From JAIEPT01 sp038217425 (lineage in GTDB: Bacteria; Planctomycetota; Planctomycetia; Gemmatales; Gemmataceae), in the NCBI GenBank assembly GCA_038217425.1, contig JBBQPM010000022.1, positions 1 through 53,663 on the forward strand: 53,663 bases of DNA. Reading direction: 5' to 3'. Each line of letters starts with the position of its first letter. The stretch's first letter is position 1. Below, one piece after another: positions 34,456 through 50,051 of the stretch. The translations under genes were made by a program, and so were the position numbers. The notes beneath the pieces were generated by a model. The model searched no databases. It had not been told where the DNA came from and saw only the letters and a list, made by a program, of their open reading frames with translations.

Positions 34456-34483
34456 TTTATAACCGATCTTGACACGACGGCAA
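34456..34483 (-). promoter_or_regulatory. Promoter candidate for the prepilin gene
   Basis: Read on the minus strand: TTGCCG (34483-34478), 16-bp spacer, TATAAA (34461-34456). It would give a leader of about 135 nt before the ATG at 34312. The distance and imperfect -35 keep confidence moderate. Confidence 0.4.
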
Positions 34484-34567
34484 GACAATTCTTGCGTTTT
34501 TCCCAAGTTCTCCCAAAGAGCACCCCGGCAGCGGGTTACGTGGTGCCCGCATTTCTGGGGATTCGTT

Positions 34568-34597
34568 ATTGAAATTAAGTCTCAATTTAGGTAAGCT
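34568..34597 (+). promoter_or_regulatory. hemP promoter overlapped by a Fur-type box
   Basis: -35 TTGAAA (34569-34574), 17-bp spacer, -10 TAAGCT (34592-34597). The sequence ATTGAAATTAAGTCTCAAT (34568-34586) is an imperfect 19-bp palindrome of the ATTGA...TCAAT type seen in Fur boxes and covers the -35 and spacer. Iron-loaded Fur bound here would block RNA polymerase, in line with the downstream heme-uptake gene. Confidence 0.6.
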
Positions 34598-34633
34598 AGC
34601 CGCGTCGCATCTTCTCCCGCCCGAGGCTTCCTC

Positions 34634-34822
34634 ATGGAACCCGCCAACGACCCGCCTGCCGAGCACGTCATCGACGCCGCCCAAATCTTTCGCGGCGCCC
34701 GGACGGTGCTCCTTCAGTGGGAAGGGACGGTCTACCAACTACGCATTACGCGCCGCAACAAGCTGCTGCTCATCAAGCCGCGCGAGCGTGGCGAGGAAGT
34801 GACGGATTCAGACGAGAAATGA
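34634..34822 (+). CDS. hemP: Hemin uptake protein HemP
   Basis: 62 residues. The C-terminal half VYQLRITRRNKLLLIKPRER matches the short HemP family (Y-x-L-R-x-T-R-x-x-K-L-x-L-x-K). The N-terminal half has IDAAQIFRGARTVLLQWEG. HemP is a small protein of heme-uptake loci, reported as an activator of heme-transport genes in some bacteria. No transporter is next to it here. A Fur-type box and promoter lie 37-66 bp upstream. A family A repeat starts 11 bp after its stop. Confidence 0.85.
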   Translation: MEPANDPPAEHVIDAAQIFRGARTVLLQWEGTVYQLRITRRNKLLLIKPRERGEEVTDSDEK

Positions 34823-34832
34823 AGACCTCGCG

Positions 34833-34946
34833 GAAAGCCCAGGGATGGCTATCCCTGGGGAAGCGCCAGAGGATATGGTTTTACGCGGCAATCTGAGAAG
34901 TTGCGATTTGCGGCGCTCCCCCAGGGATAGCCATCCCTGGGCTTTC
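34833..34946. repeat. REPIN-like element, family A copy 2 (114 bp)
   Basis: Arms 34833-34860 and 34919-34946 are inverted copies (27 of 28), each with the CCCAGGGAT / ATCCCTGGG hairpin. The interior from about 34880 to 34915 (TTTTACGCGGCAATCTGAGA...) is identical to that of copy 3 at 35598. It lies between hemP and higB, 17 bp before the higBA promoter. Confidence 0.88.
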
Positions 34947-34963
34947 GTGCACGTTTTCGACGC

Positions 34964-34992
34964 TTGACGTTATTAGCGCTCCGCGTTATTAT
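34964..34992 (+). promoter_or_regulatory. higBA promoter with direct-repeat operator candidate
   Basis: TTGACG (34964-34969), 17-bp spacer, TATTAT (34987-34992). The predicted start is at about 34998-35000, that is, on the higB ATG, so the mRNA may be leaderless. Two copies of CGTTATTA (34968-34975 and 34984-34991), 16 bp apart, cover the spacer and -10 and could be the HigA operator. Confidence 0.6.
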
Positions 34993-34998
34993 TGGTGA

Positions 34999-35283
34999 AT
35001 GATCACCGGATTTCGCGACGTCGAGACCGAGCGGCTCTTTGCACGCGAGCCCAAGTGCAAGATTTCCCGGCAAATTCAGCGCGTTGCACTTCGAAAACTG
35101 GCGATTCTACACGCCGCCACATCGCTCGACGAGCTAAGCGTGCCCCCCGGCAACCGTCTGGAAAAACTCGTCGGCGACCGCGCCGGCGCTTACAGCATCC
35201 GCATCAACGAACAGTACCGCATCTGCTTCTGTTGGGACGGCGGCGACGCCTACGACGTCGAAATCGTCGATTACCACGCTTGA
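34999..35283 (+). CDS. higB: HigB-type toxin (RelE/ParE superfamily)
   Basis: 94 residues. MITGFRDVETERLFAREPK is the typical HigB start, followed by the RKLAILHAATSLDELSVPPG core and the end YSIRINEQYRICFCWDGGDA, DVEIVDYHA. HigB toxins cut mRNA on the ribosome. No Shine-Dalgarno is seen; the promoter suggests leaderless translation. The antitoxin gene follows after 10 bp, and the toxin-first order is normal for hig loci. The pair is bracketed by two family A repeats. Confidence 0.92.
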   Translation: MITGFRDVETERLFAREPKCKISRQIQRVALRKLAILHAATSLDELSVPPGNRLEKLVGDRAGAYSIRINEQYRICFCWDGGDAYDVEIVDYHA

Positions 35284-35293
35284 GAACCCGAAT

Positions 35294-35596
35294 ATGCGAA
35301 AGCTTGCCCCCACCCACCCTGGCGAAGTCCTGCTCGAAGAATTTCTGGCCCCCTTGAGCATCAGCCAGTACCGACTCGCCAAGGACACCAGCGTGCCGCC
35401 TCGGCGGATCAATGAGATTGTGCGAGGATTGCGGGCGATCAGTGCGGATACCGCGCTGCGGCTGGCGCGGTACTTCGGCACTTCCGAACGATTTTGGCTC
35501 AATCTGCAGGCGCACTACGATCTCGAGGTGCAGAAAGATCGGCTGGGAGCGAGACTCAACCGAGAGGTGAAGGTCTTTGAACCTGCGCCAAACTAG
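35294..35596 (+). CDS. higA: HigA-type antitoxin
   Basis: 100 residues, XRE-type helix-turn-helix. RKLAPTHPGEVLLEEFLAPL and LAKDTSVPPRRINEIVRGLR, then SADTALRLARYFGTSERFWL and NLQAHYDLEVQKDRL, are diagnostic of the HigA family. It neutralises HigB and represses the operon promoter, probably at the CGTTATTA repeats. The TAG stop is followed after one base by a family A repeat. Confidence 0.93.
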   Translation: MRKLAPTHPGEVLLEEFLAPLSISQYRLAKDTSVPPRRINEIVRGLRAISADTALRLARYFGTSERFWLNLQAHYDLEVQKDRLGARLNREVKVFEPAPN

Positions 35597-35597
35597 C

Positions 35598-35712
35598 GAA
35601 AGCCCAGAGATGGCTTTCCCTGGGGAAGCGCCAGGGCCCTGCATTTTTACGCGGCAATCTGAGAAGTTGCGATTTGCGGCGGTTCCCCAGGGATGGCTAT
35701 CCCTGGGCTTTC
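35598..35712. repeat. REPIN-like element, family A copy 3 (115 bp)
   Basis: Arms 35598-35625 and 35685-35712. The left arm carries two changes (CCCAGAGAT, TTTCCCTGGG); the right arm has the perfect hairpin. The interior shares about 37 identical bases with copy 2, in the same orientation. It starts 2 bp after the higA stop and ends 10 bp before the stop of the convergent protease gene. Confidence 0.88.
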
Positions 35713-35722
35713 GTTCGGCATT

Positions 35723-37171
35723 TTACGGCACCATCAGCGAACCTCGGCGGACCTGGCCGGCTCTTAATATATAGAAGCTCAGCGGGTTGAACGTGCCGAG
35801 GTCGGGATGCGACAGCACGTACTGCACGTTCTCGATCGTCAGCATTTCCCAGGTGTGTAGGCCCACGAGGATGTCGCCCTTGCGGATGCCGGCCTTGTAC
35901 GCGGCGGTGTCGGCGCCGACGTTGGTGATCTCCAGGCCGCCTTTGAGGCCCTTGTTGACCTTGGTCACCGTGTCTTCGCCCGCCGGCGCCAGCTGCATGC
36001 CGAGCTTGTTCCAGACGGGATCCGCGGGAGCCGACGACGTTGTCGTCGCCGCCGTGGGGGTCGGCTGTTTGCTGACGACGCGGAAGGGACTGTCGGGCCC
36101 GCTCATCACCAGGTCGGTGCGCTGTTCCTGCTGATCCCTTCGATAGACGATGGGCAGCGATTCGCCGGCCTTGCGTTCGATGAGGGCGCGTTCGACGTCG
36201 AAACTGCACGCGATCTTCGTGTCGGCGATTTGCAGGAGCACATCGCCGGTCTTCAGGCCGGCACGGGCCGCGGGGCTATTCGTATCCGCGCGGTCGAGCA
36301 CTACGGAACGGATCGGCGTTTCGCCGGTGACTTCGACGCTGTCGCGCACCTGCAAGCCGTCGTACGTGCCATAGCGGCGGCGCGAGCGGAGCATGTCGGC
36401 GGCGGCCTTCACCATCTGATCGACGGGGATGGCGAAACCGATGTTCTGCGCCCCGGCACGGATGGCGACGTTGACGCCGACGCAATCGCCCAGGATGTTG
36501 ACGAGCGGTCCGCCGGAGTTGCCGGGGTTGATGGCCGCGTCGGTCTGGATGAGCGATTTGTAGGCCATGTCTTTGTTGAGGGTGACATCGCGTTTGACGG
36601 CCGCAATAATACCCTGGCTGACGGTGTGCTCGTAACCGAAGGCGTTGCCGACGGCGATGACGACTTCGCCGATCATCAAGTCTTGCGAGGAACCGATGGG
36701 GATGGTGGGGAGGGGCTGCGGCGCGTCGATTTTGATGAGGGCGAGGTCGAGTTCCGGGTTGCGCGCCATGATGGCGGCGTTGTAGGAGGTACCGTCCCAC
36801 AGGCGGATGCGGAGGAGGGAGACGTCCTCGACGACGTGGTAGTTGGTGATGATGAAGCCGCGCGGGTCGATGATGATGCCGGTCCCCATGCCGTTGACGC
36901 GGTTTTGGTGGGGAGTGATGGAGTAGACGTCGACGCTGGGGCTGGAGACGGTCCGTTCACTATGGATGTTGACGACGGCGTGTTTGACGCGGTCGAAGGC
37001 GCGGACGACGTCGGTCTTGCGCATGCCGACGGGCGTGGAGCCGATCAGTTTGATCGATTTTTCGGGCTGAACGAGCGGGTTGATGGGTTGTTGGGAATAA
37101 ACGTGCGAACCGGTCCCGAGGAAGAAGGGCAAGGTTCCCAGGGAGAGAAGAAACCGGCGGGGCGAAATCAT
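35723..37171 (-). CDS. HtrA/Deg-type serine protease with two PDZ domains
   Basis: 482 residues with an N-terminal signal segment (RRFLLSLGTLPFFLGTGSHV). The trypsin-like catalytic triad is complete: His112 (TNYHVVED), Asp142 (ELDLALIKID), Ser219 (PGNSGGPL). The first PDZ is at about 265-350 (TNSPAARAGLKTGDVLLQIA). A Thr/Ala/Pro linker follows, and the second PDZ is at about 390-470 (VGADTAAYKAGIRKGDILVG). It acts in periplasmic protein quality control. The gene is monocistronic and convergent with higBA. Confidence 0.92.
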   Translation of the reverse strand: MISPRRFLLSLGTLPFFLGTGSHVYSQQPINPLVQPEKSIKLIGSTPVGMRKTDVVRAFDRVKHAVVNIHSERTVSSPSVDVYSITPHQNRVNGMGTGIIIDPRGFIITNYHVVEDVSLLRIRLWDGTSYNAAIMARNPELDLALIKIDAPQPLPTIPIGSSQDLMIGEVVIAVGNAFGYEHTVSQGIIAAVKRDVTLNKDMAYKSLIQTDAAINPGNSGGPLVNILGDCVGVNVAIRAGAQNIGFAIPVDQMVKAAADMLRSRRRYGTYDGLQVRDSVEVTGETPIRSVVLDRADTNSPAARAGLKTGDVLLQIADTKIACSFDVERALIERKAGESLPIVYRRDQQEQRTDLVMSGPDSPFRVVSKQPTPTAATTTSSAPADPVWNKLGMQLAPAGEDTVTKVNKGLKGGLEITNVGADTAAYKAGIRKGDILVGLHTWEMLTIENVQYVLSHPDLGTFNPLSFYILRAGQVRRGSLMVP

Positions 37172-37539
37172 GATGTTCTCACAGGGGGTGTCGTCAGCAG
37201 GGATGTCGGTTCATGGAAGCGTCTTGTAGATCATTCGGAACGCGCCCGGCCCCAACCCGAGACGGAAGCCGAAGCGGATGCAGAGATTTCGGTCCGAACG
37301 TGTTCACGACGCAAGTGGCATCGTAACTGCCTGAAACATCGGGCGCGCAGTCTGTAGCGAATGTGACGAGCACCGCGAGTTTAACGGCGTCGGTGGCATC
37401 GCCCGAAGGGAAGAAACGTCGACAAGCCCAACGGGTGTGGTACTCCGAACCCTTGGGATCCAGCGCCCGGGGCGTTTATCCCCGGGGTTCGGAGTACCTC
37501 ACCCCGGGGCTTGCCTCAAACTTGACCAAGGAGAAAATC
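37172..37539. other. Divergent intergenic region with nested hairpin
   Basis: 368 bp between the protease and rtcB. A 14-bp perfect inverted repeat (37439-37452 and 37485-37498, GGTACTCCGAACCC type) encloses a smaller stem CCCGGGG / CCCCGGG (37466-37472, 37480-37486). It resembles the other intergenic palindromes but sits upstream of a gene, so it is a possible leader structure for rtcB. No convincing promoter was found. Confidence 0.55.
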
Positions 37540-39003
37540 ATGCCCAAAGAAACCTACAACGGCCCCCTCGAACAACTCGACGAGTGCTGCTTCCGCATCC
37601 CCAAAGAATACAAGCAGGGCATGCGCGTCGACGGCCTAATCTTCGCCAACGAGAAACTCATCGACGCCGTCAAAAAAGACCAGGCCGCCGAGCAGGTCGC
37701 CAACGTCGCGTTCCTCCCCGGCATCCAGACCGCCAGCATCGCCATGCCCGATATTCACTGGGGCTACGGCTTCTGCATCGGCGGCGTCTGCGCCACCGAT
37801 CCCGACGAAGGCGGCGTCATCTCCCCCGGCGGCGTCGGCTACGACATCAACTGCGGCGTCCGCCTCATGCGCACCGGACTCTTCTACCGCGATGTCAAAC
37901 CCCACCTGCGCTCCCTCGTCGAGGCGCTCTTCAAGAACGTCCCCAGCGGCGTCGGACGCTCGGGCCGCTACGCCTTCAAGGGAAGCGAACTCAACCACAT
38001 CCTCGGCGAAGGGCCGCAGTACCTCGTGGGCCGAGGCCTGGCGACGGAGAACGACATCGAGTACACCGAAGCTCGCGGCCATCTCTCGGGCGCCGATCCG
38101 GACCTCGTCAGCGACCATGCCCGCAAACGCGGCGAAATGCAGTGCGGCACCCTCGGCTCGGGCAACCACTTCCTCGAAGTCCAGATCGTCGATCACGTCT
38201 TCGACGAAGGCATCGCGAAAGTCCTGGGCCTGGAGAAGGATCAGGTCTGCGTAATGATCCACAGCGGTTCGCGCGGCCTGGGTTATCAAGTCTGCGACGA
38301 CGCCCTCGCACGTTTCCGCGGCGCCCCGGCCAAGTACGGCATCGAACTCCCCGATCGCCAGCTGGCGTGCGCGCCGGTCTACAGCCCGGAAGGCGAACAC
38401 TACATCGGCGCCATGCGTGCGGCCGCGAATTACGCCTGGTGCAACCGTCAGCTCCTCATGCACCAGGCCCGCGAGACCTTCGAGGAGGTCTTCGGCCAAC
38501 CGTGGCAGCAGATGAAGATGAGCCTGGTTTACGACGTCTGCCACAACATCGCGAAGTTCGAGGAGCACACCGTCGCGGGCAAGCTGAAGAAGGTCTGGGT
38601 CCACCGCAAGGGGGCGACGCGGGCATTTCCGCCGCACCATCCGGAGATGCCGAGCCAGTACCGCGCCATCGGCCAACCGGTCATCATCCCGGGCGACATG
38701 GGACGCGCGAGTTGGGTTCTCGTGGGACGGCAGGGGAGCATGGACCGTTCGTTCGGCACGACGTGCCACGGGGCCGGGCGGGCGATGTCGCGCACGGCGT
38801 CGATCAAGGACGCGCTGGGCCGACGCATCGACAAGGAATTGGAAGCAAAGGGAGTGATCGCCCGGGCACAGAGCCACAAGGGTCTCGCGGAGGAGCAACC
38901 GCGGGCGTACAAGAATGTTGACGACGTGGTCGAGGTCGTGCACCGCGCGGGGTTGTCGCACAAGGTCGCGCGGATGCGGCCGATCGGCGTCATCAAGGGT
39001 TGA
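37540..39003 (+). CDS. rtcB: RNA-splicing ligase RtcB
   Basis: 487 residues from the ATG at 37540 (AAGGAG upstream). RtcB motifs: MPDIHWGYGFCIGGVCATDP, GGVGYDINCGVRLMRT, GTLGSGNHFLEVQ, VMIHSGSRGLGYQ, DVCHNIAKFE, and CHGAGRAMSRT with the guanylated His. It ligates RNA ends carrying 2',3'-cyclic phosphate or 3'-phosphate to 5'-OH with GTP and Mn. No archease or rtcA is adjacent. The last 60 bp of the gene occur again at 40272-40332, beyond the next gene. Confidence 0.95.
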   Translation: MPKETYNGPLEQLDECCFRIPKEYKQGMRVDGLIFANEKLIDAVKKDQAAEQVANVAFLPGIQTASIAMPDIHWGYGFCIGGVCATDPDEGGVISPGGVGYDINCGVRLMRTGLFYRDVKPHLRSLVEALFKNVPSGVGRSGRYAFKGSELNHILGEGPQYLVGRGLATENDIEYTEARGHLSGADPDLVSDHARKRGEMQCGTLGSGNHFLEVQIVDHVFDEGIAKVLGLEKDQVCVMIHSGSRGLGYQVCDDALARFRGAPAKYGIELPDRQLACAPVYSPEGEHYIGAMRAAANYAWCNRQLLMHQARETFEEVFGQPWQQMKMSLVYDVCHNIAKFEEHTVAGKLKKVWVHRKGATRAFPPHHPEMPSQYRAIGQPVIIPGDMGRASWVLVGRQGSMDRSFGTTCHGAGRAMSRTASIKDALGRRIDKELEAKGVIARAQSHKGLAEEQPRAYKNVDDVVEVVHRAGLSHKVARMRPIGVIKG

Positions 39004-39004
39004 G
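38944..39004 (+). repeat. Direct repeat, left copy (rtcB 3' end)
   Basis: The last 60 bp of rtcB with its TGA. It matches 40272-40332 with the final 37 bases identical and small indels and substitutions before that. The pair encloses the DKNYY-ankyrin gene. Confidence 0.85.
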
Positions 39005-39041
39005 TTTAAGGTCGTTCAGATTCCAATGGTGCGAGGCTTTA

Positions 39042-40256
39042 ATGTCGCTACCTCCCGTTGACTACGCATTATCACCTGACGGAATCCCCACCTACGGTAA
39101 GGACAATATCACTGGGGCGGATGCGGCGACCTTCAAACGCCTCAATCAAACGTGGGCGAAAGACAAGAAACACGTCTATTCAGTGGGCCGTCGAGTTTCC
39201 AAAGCGGACACGGCATCCTTTCAGGCGCTGAACGAGTTGTACGCGAAGGACGACTTACGCGCCTATTGTTACAGCGGTGCGATCAAAGAAGCCGTTGCGG
39301 CGTCGTTCACCGTTCTCGATACTGGGCGATACTCTTACGAACGGTCCAACGCATTTGGGGACGTCGTCCAGTCAGTGGATGAGTTCGCCGGTTTCGCAGC
39401 CGACAAAGAAAATGTGTTTCATTATGTCCTCTCCTTCGGCAAGCCTTGCATTCTTCGCGGCGCCGATCGAGCAACGTTTGAGGTTTTGCCCAACAGCTAC
39501 GGTAGAGATGCGAACCGAGTCTACTATGAGAAAGCGGCAGTCAAGGGAGCCGACCCGAACTCATTTGAAGTGATCGGGCGATTTTGGAGTCGAGATCGAA
39601 AAGCGATCTACTATTGTGGTACGAAGATTCCCAGTGCCGAACCATCGTCCTTTCGAGTCGTCTCCAGCTACGACTTTCTCGGCCAAGATGCGAAGGGGTT
39701 TTTTGATCAAGCTAAGAAAATCCATCCTGCCATGGCGATTCCCCCTGGGGGGTCAGTGCCAGGTTACCCGTTGCGCACCGCCAAAGATATGACGATGTTC
39801 CGAAGTTACCTGGAACGTGGAGCGACTCCCAACGACAGTATGGCGCTGCATCAAGCCTGTCGTGCGGGCGACCTCGAGAAACTTCAATTGCTGATCTCAG
39901 CGGGTTGCAACCCTAACCTTGGCGACCATGCCGGAAACTCGGCATTGGTCGAAGTCATTCCTGCGAAAAACTACATGGATCTGGCGAGACTGCTAGTGGC
40001 CGCGGGAGCCGATGTAAATCAAATGGCATACGATTCCGCGGCCAGTTCGATGCAGCAAGCAACTGTGTATTCTCCTCTGGAGCGGGCGCTCACTGCCGAA
40101 AAGTGGGATTTGGCCGAATATCTGGTGTCGCAAGGCGCGAGCGTAAACATCGCGAAGGGGAACGGCGAAAGTTTGATCGGATACTACACGCGACACAAGA
40201 AAGGGGCCAAGATCGTCGAATTCTTGAAGAAGCATGGGGTCATTGCCTCACCGTGA
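39042..40256 (+). CDS. DKNYY-repeat protein with C-terminal ankyrin repeats
   Basis: 404 residues from the ATG at 39042. Residues 10-230 hold about six DKNYY-type repeats, for example WAKDKKHVYSVGRRVSKADT, YGRDANRVYYEKAAVKGADP and WSRDRKAIYYCGTKIPSAEP. Residues 260-404 have ankyrin-like units (MALHQACRAGDLEKLQLLIS, MDLARLLVAAGADVNQMAYD, EKWDLAEYLVSQGASVNIAK). No signal peptide. DKNYY proteins are often found near toxin or immunity genes, but the function is not known. Codon use is visibly less GC-biased than in the neighbours. It lies inside a 1.3-kb segment flanked by direct repeats of the rtcB end, so it was probably acquired. Confidence 0.82.
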   Translation: MSLPPVDYALSPDGIPTYGKDNITGADAATFKRLNQTWAKDKKHVYSVGRRVSKADTASFQALNELYAKDDLRAYCYSGAIKEAVAASFTVLDTGRYSYERSNAFGDVVQSVDEFAGFAADKENVFHYVLSFGKPCILRGADRATFEVLPNSYGRDANRVYYEKAAVKGADPNSFEVIGRFWSRDRKAIYYCGTKIPSAEPSSFRVVSSYDFLGQDAKGFFDQAKKIHPAMAIPPGGSVPGYPLRTAKDMTMFRSYLERGATPNDSMALHQACRAGDLEKLQLLISAGCNPNLGDHAGNSALVEVIPAKNYMDLARLLVAAGADVNQMAYDSAASSMQQATVYSPLERALTAEKWDLAEYLVSQGASVNIAKGNGESLIGYYTRHKKGAKIVEFLKKHGVIASP

Positions 40257-40271
40257 TCGGGCGTGCGATTT

Positions 40272-40332
40272 CGCGCGGGGTTGTCGCCAAGGCCAGCGCG
40301 GATGCGGCCGATCGGCGTCATCAAGGGTTGAG
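40272..40332 (+). repeat. Direct repeat, right copy (displaced rtcB 3' end)
   Basis: Partial duplicate of the rtcB end, including the coding sequence for the last 10 residues in intact form and the TGA. The upstream 20 bases differ by indels from the left copy. The remaining interval to uvrA (40333-40550) has an open, start-less frame ending at 40507 and a TATAAT (40504-40509) without a matching -35. Confidence 0.8.
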
Positions 40333-40340
40333 AAGCTTTC

Positions 40341-40376
40341 GTTCAGCGCTCGCAGGAACCCGCGCGAGCGCTAAAC
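40341..40376. terminator. Hairpin downstream of the duplicated rtcB end
   Basis: GTTCAGCGCTCGC (40341-40353) and GCGAGCGCTAAAC (40364-40376) pair at 12 of 13 positions. It starts 9 bp after the TGA of the duplicated rtcB end, where a terminator for the original rtcB would be expected. That supports the idea that the segment between the repeats was inserted. Confidence 0.6.
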
Positions 40377-40550
40377 GACCCGTTCAGCAGGTACCAGATT
40401 CAGGTCGGACCCATTGCCCATGGGCTGCTTCCGGACTTCGTTCAAGTCAAATTCGACGAAACCACGGCGGCCATTCGCCGCGCCGCTCGCCATATCGTGC
40501 GCCTATAATCTCCTGGAGAGGTTCGCTAGGGCTCACTGGGAAAGCACTTC

Positions 40551-48954
<8,404 letters not shown>

Positions 48955-48989
48955 CGGGCGTTCTCCGTGGAGAGAGGTAAATTGCTTCC

Positions 48990-49104
48990 GAAAGCCCAGG
49001 GATGGCTATCCCTGGGGGAACCGCCAGGATCGTGATTCCTCGATCGCAATCTTGTACTTGACGAGCCCGGGCGCTTCCCCAGGGATCGCCATCCCTGGGC
49101 TTTC
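48990..49104. repeat. REPIN-like element, family A copy 4 (115 bp)
   Basis: Arms 48990-49017 and 49077-49104, inverted, with CCCAGGGAT / ATCCCTGGG hairpins; one base differs between arms. The 59-base interior starts like copies 2 and 3 (x-CCGCCAG) and ends GGGCGCTT, but the middle is different. It sits between the metallo-hydrolase stop and the pgi start; the TGA stop (49105-49103) uses its last bases. Confidence 0.88.
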
Positions 49105-49942
49105 AGATCCACAACATCACGCGTTCGCGCAGGCCCGGCGGCAAGCGCGCCTCGACCACCTTCCGCACCTCGCGCGGCGTGTAGCGCGTGCTGTAGTGCG
49201 CGCAGATGATCAGCTCGTTCTTGAACCGGTCCTGACGCTCCAGAAAATCGTCCAGGTGCATGTGCCCGAACTTGTGGATCTTCTCGCGACGATGGTTCGG
49301 ACGGATGAAGCTCATCTCGGCGATCAAGATCTTGGCCTGGAAAACCGCGGGGCAGGCGTCGATGCCGCCGGGACTGGTGTCGCCGGTGTAGGCCACGAGT
49401 GGGAAGCGAACTTCATTGGTCACTTCGACGCCGGACTGGCGCAAGTCGCGGATCTTGTCGCCCGGCAAACCGTGGAACTCCTCCTTGAGTTTTCGGCGCC
49501 GATCCCAGACGACGAAGCCGACCGAGGGAATCGTGTGCGTGGTGGCGAACGTGGTGACGACGTGTTCGCGCGACAGTTCGAACTCCTGGTCGGGCAGGAC
49601 GCCGACCAGATTGCAAACCATTCGGCCCCGGTCGAGGCGCTGGAAGACGGCGAGCAGGCGTTTGACGTCTTCGAGTCCCTGTTCGGGGAGATAGATGGTG
49701 GGGGGCGTCATCTTCATCATGCGCCGGCGCGCGATGTAGACGGGGAGGGCGGCGATGTGGTCCAGGTGCGTGTGCGAGATGAACCAGGTCGGCGTCCCCA
49801 TGAAGTCCCACGGCTGGGCGCCGAGATCGAAGCCGATCTTGAGTTCGGGGATGCGCCAGTAAGACTGAACCGCGGCCCGCGAATAGCCCTCGATGGTGAG
49901 GCCGCCGTGCTGGACGGAAAGGAAGGGAGCGTTGTCGACCAT
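49103..49942 (-). CDS. Metallo-beta-lactamase-fold hydrolase (RNase Z-like)
   Basis: 279 residues. Metal motif SHTHLDH at 56-62, then YTGDTSPGG (Asp ligand), HMHLDDF and IICAHYSTRYTPREV with the late His. The arrangement resembles plant-type tRNase Z-like proteins; the flexible arm of RNase Z was not identified. It may be a 3'-tRNA or other phosphodiester nuclease in the cytoplasm; this is less certain than the fold. The gene is flanked by a family B element upstream and a family A element downstream. Confidence 0.82.
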   Translation of the reverse strand: MVDNAPFLSVQHGGLTIEGYSRAAVQSYWRIPELKIGFDLGAQPWDFMGTPTWFISHTHLDHIAALPVYIARRRMMKMTPPTIYLPEQGLEDVKRLLAVFQRLDRGRMVCNLVGVLPDQEFELSREHVVTTFATTHTIPSVGFVVWDRRRKLKEEFHGLPGDKIRDLRQSGVEVTNEVRFPLVAYTGDTSPGGIDACPAVFQAKILIAEMSFIRPNHRREKIHKFGHMHLDDFLERQDRFKNELIICAHYSTRYTPREVRKVVEARLPPGLRERVMLWI

Positions 49943-49960
49943 GGAACCCGTAGGTAAATT

Positions 49961-50045
49961 GGCGATCGGGGGACGTTAGTCCCCCGGTACTTCATCCGTT
50001 TTGCAATCGCGTGACGTACCGGGGGACTAACGTCCCCCGCTCGCC
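49961..50045. repeat. REPIN-like doublet, family B copy 2 (85 bp)
   Basis: Arms 49961-49990 and 50016-50045, inverted, 29 of 30 identical. Each arm holds a perfect hairpin CGGGGGAC / GTCCCCCG with loop GTTA and the outer tag GGCGAGC (one arm GGCGATC). Interior 25 bases. It starts 7 bp after the M16 peptidase stop. Confidence 0.85.
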
Positions 50046-50051
50046 GTTCCA

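Noticed and set aside
34833..35712. CRISPR array
   Set aside because: There are only two copies with a gene pair between them, and each unit is a palindromic doublet; no regular short spacers and no cas genes.
40345..40509. Small gene before uvrA
   Set aside because: The frame is open but has no start codon, begins right after the duplicated rtcB stop, and shows no recognisable family.
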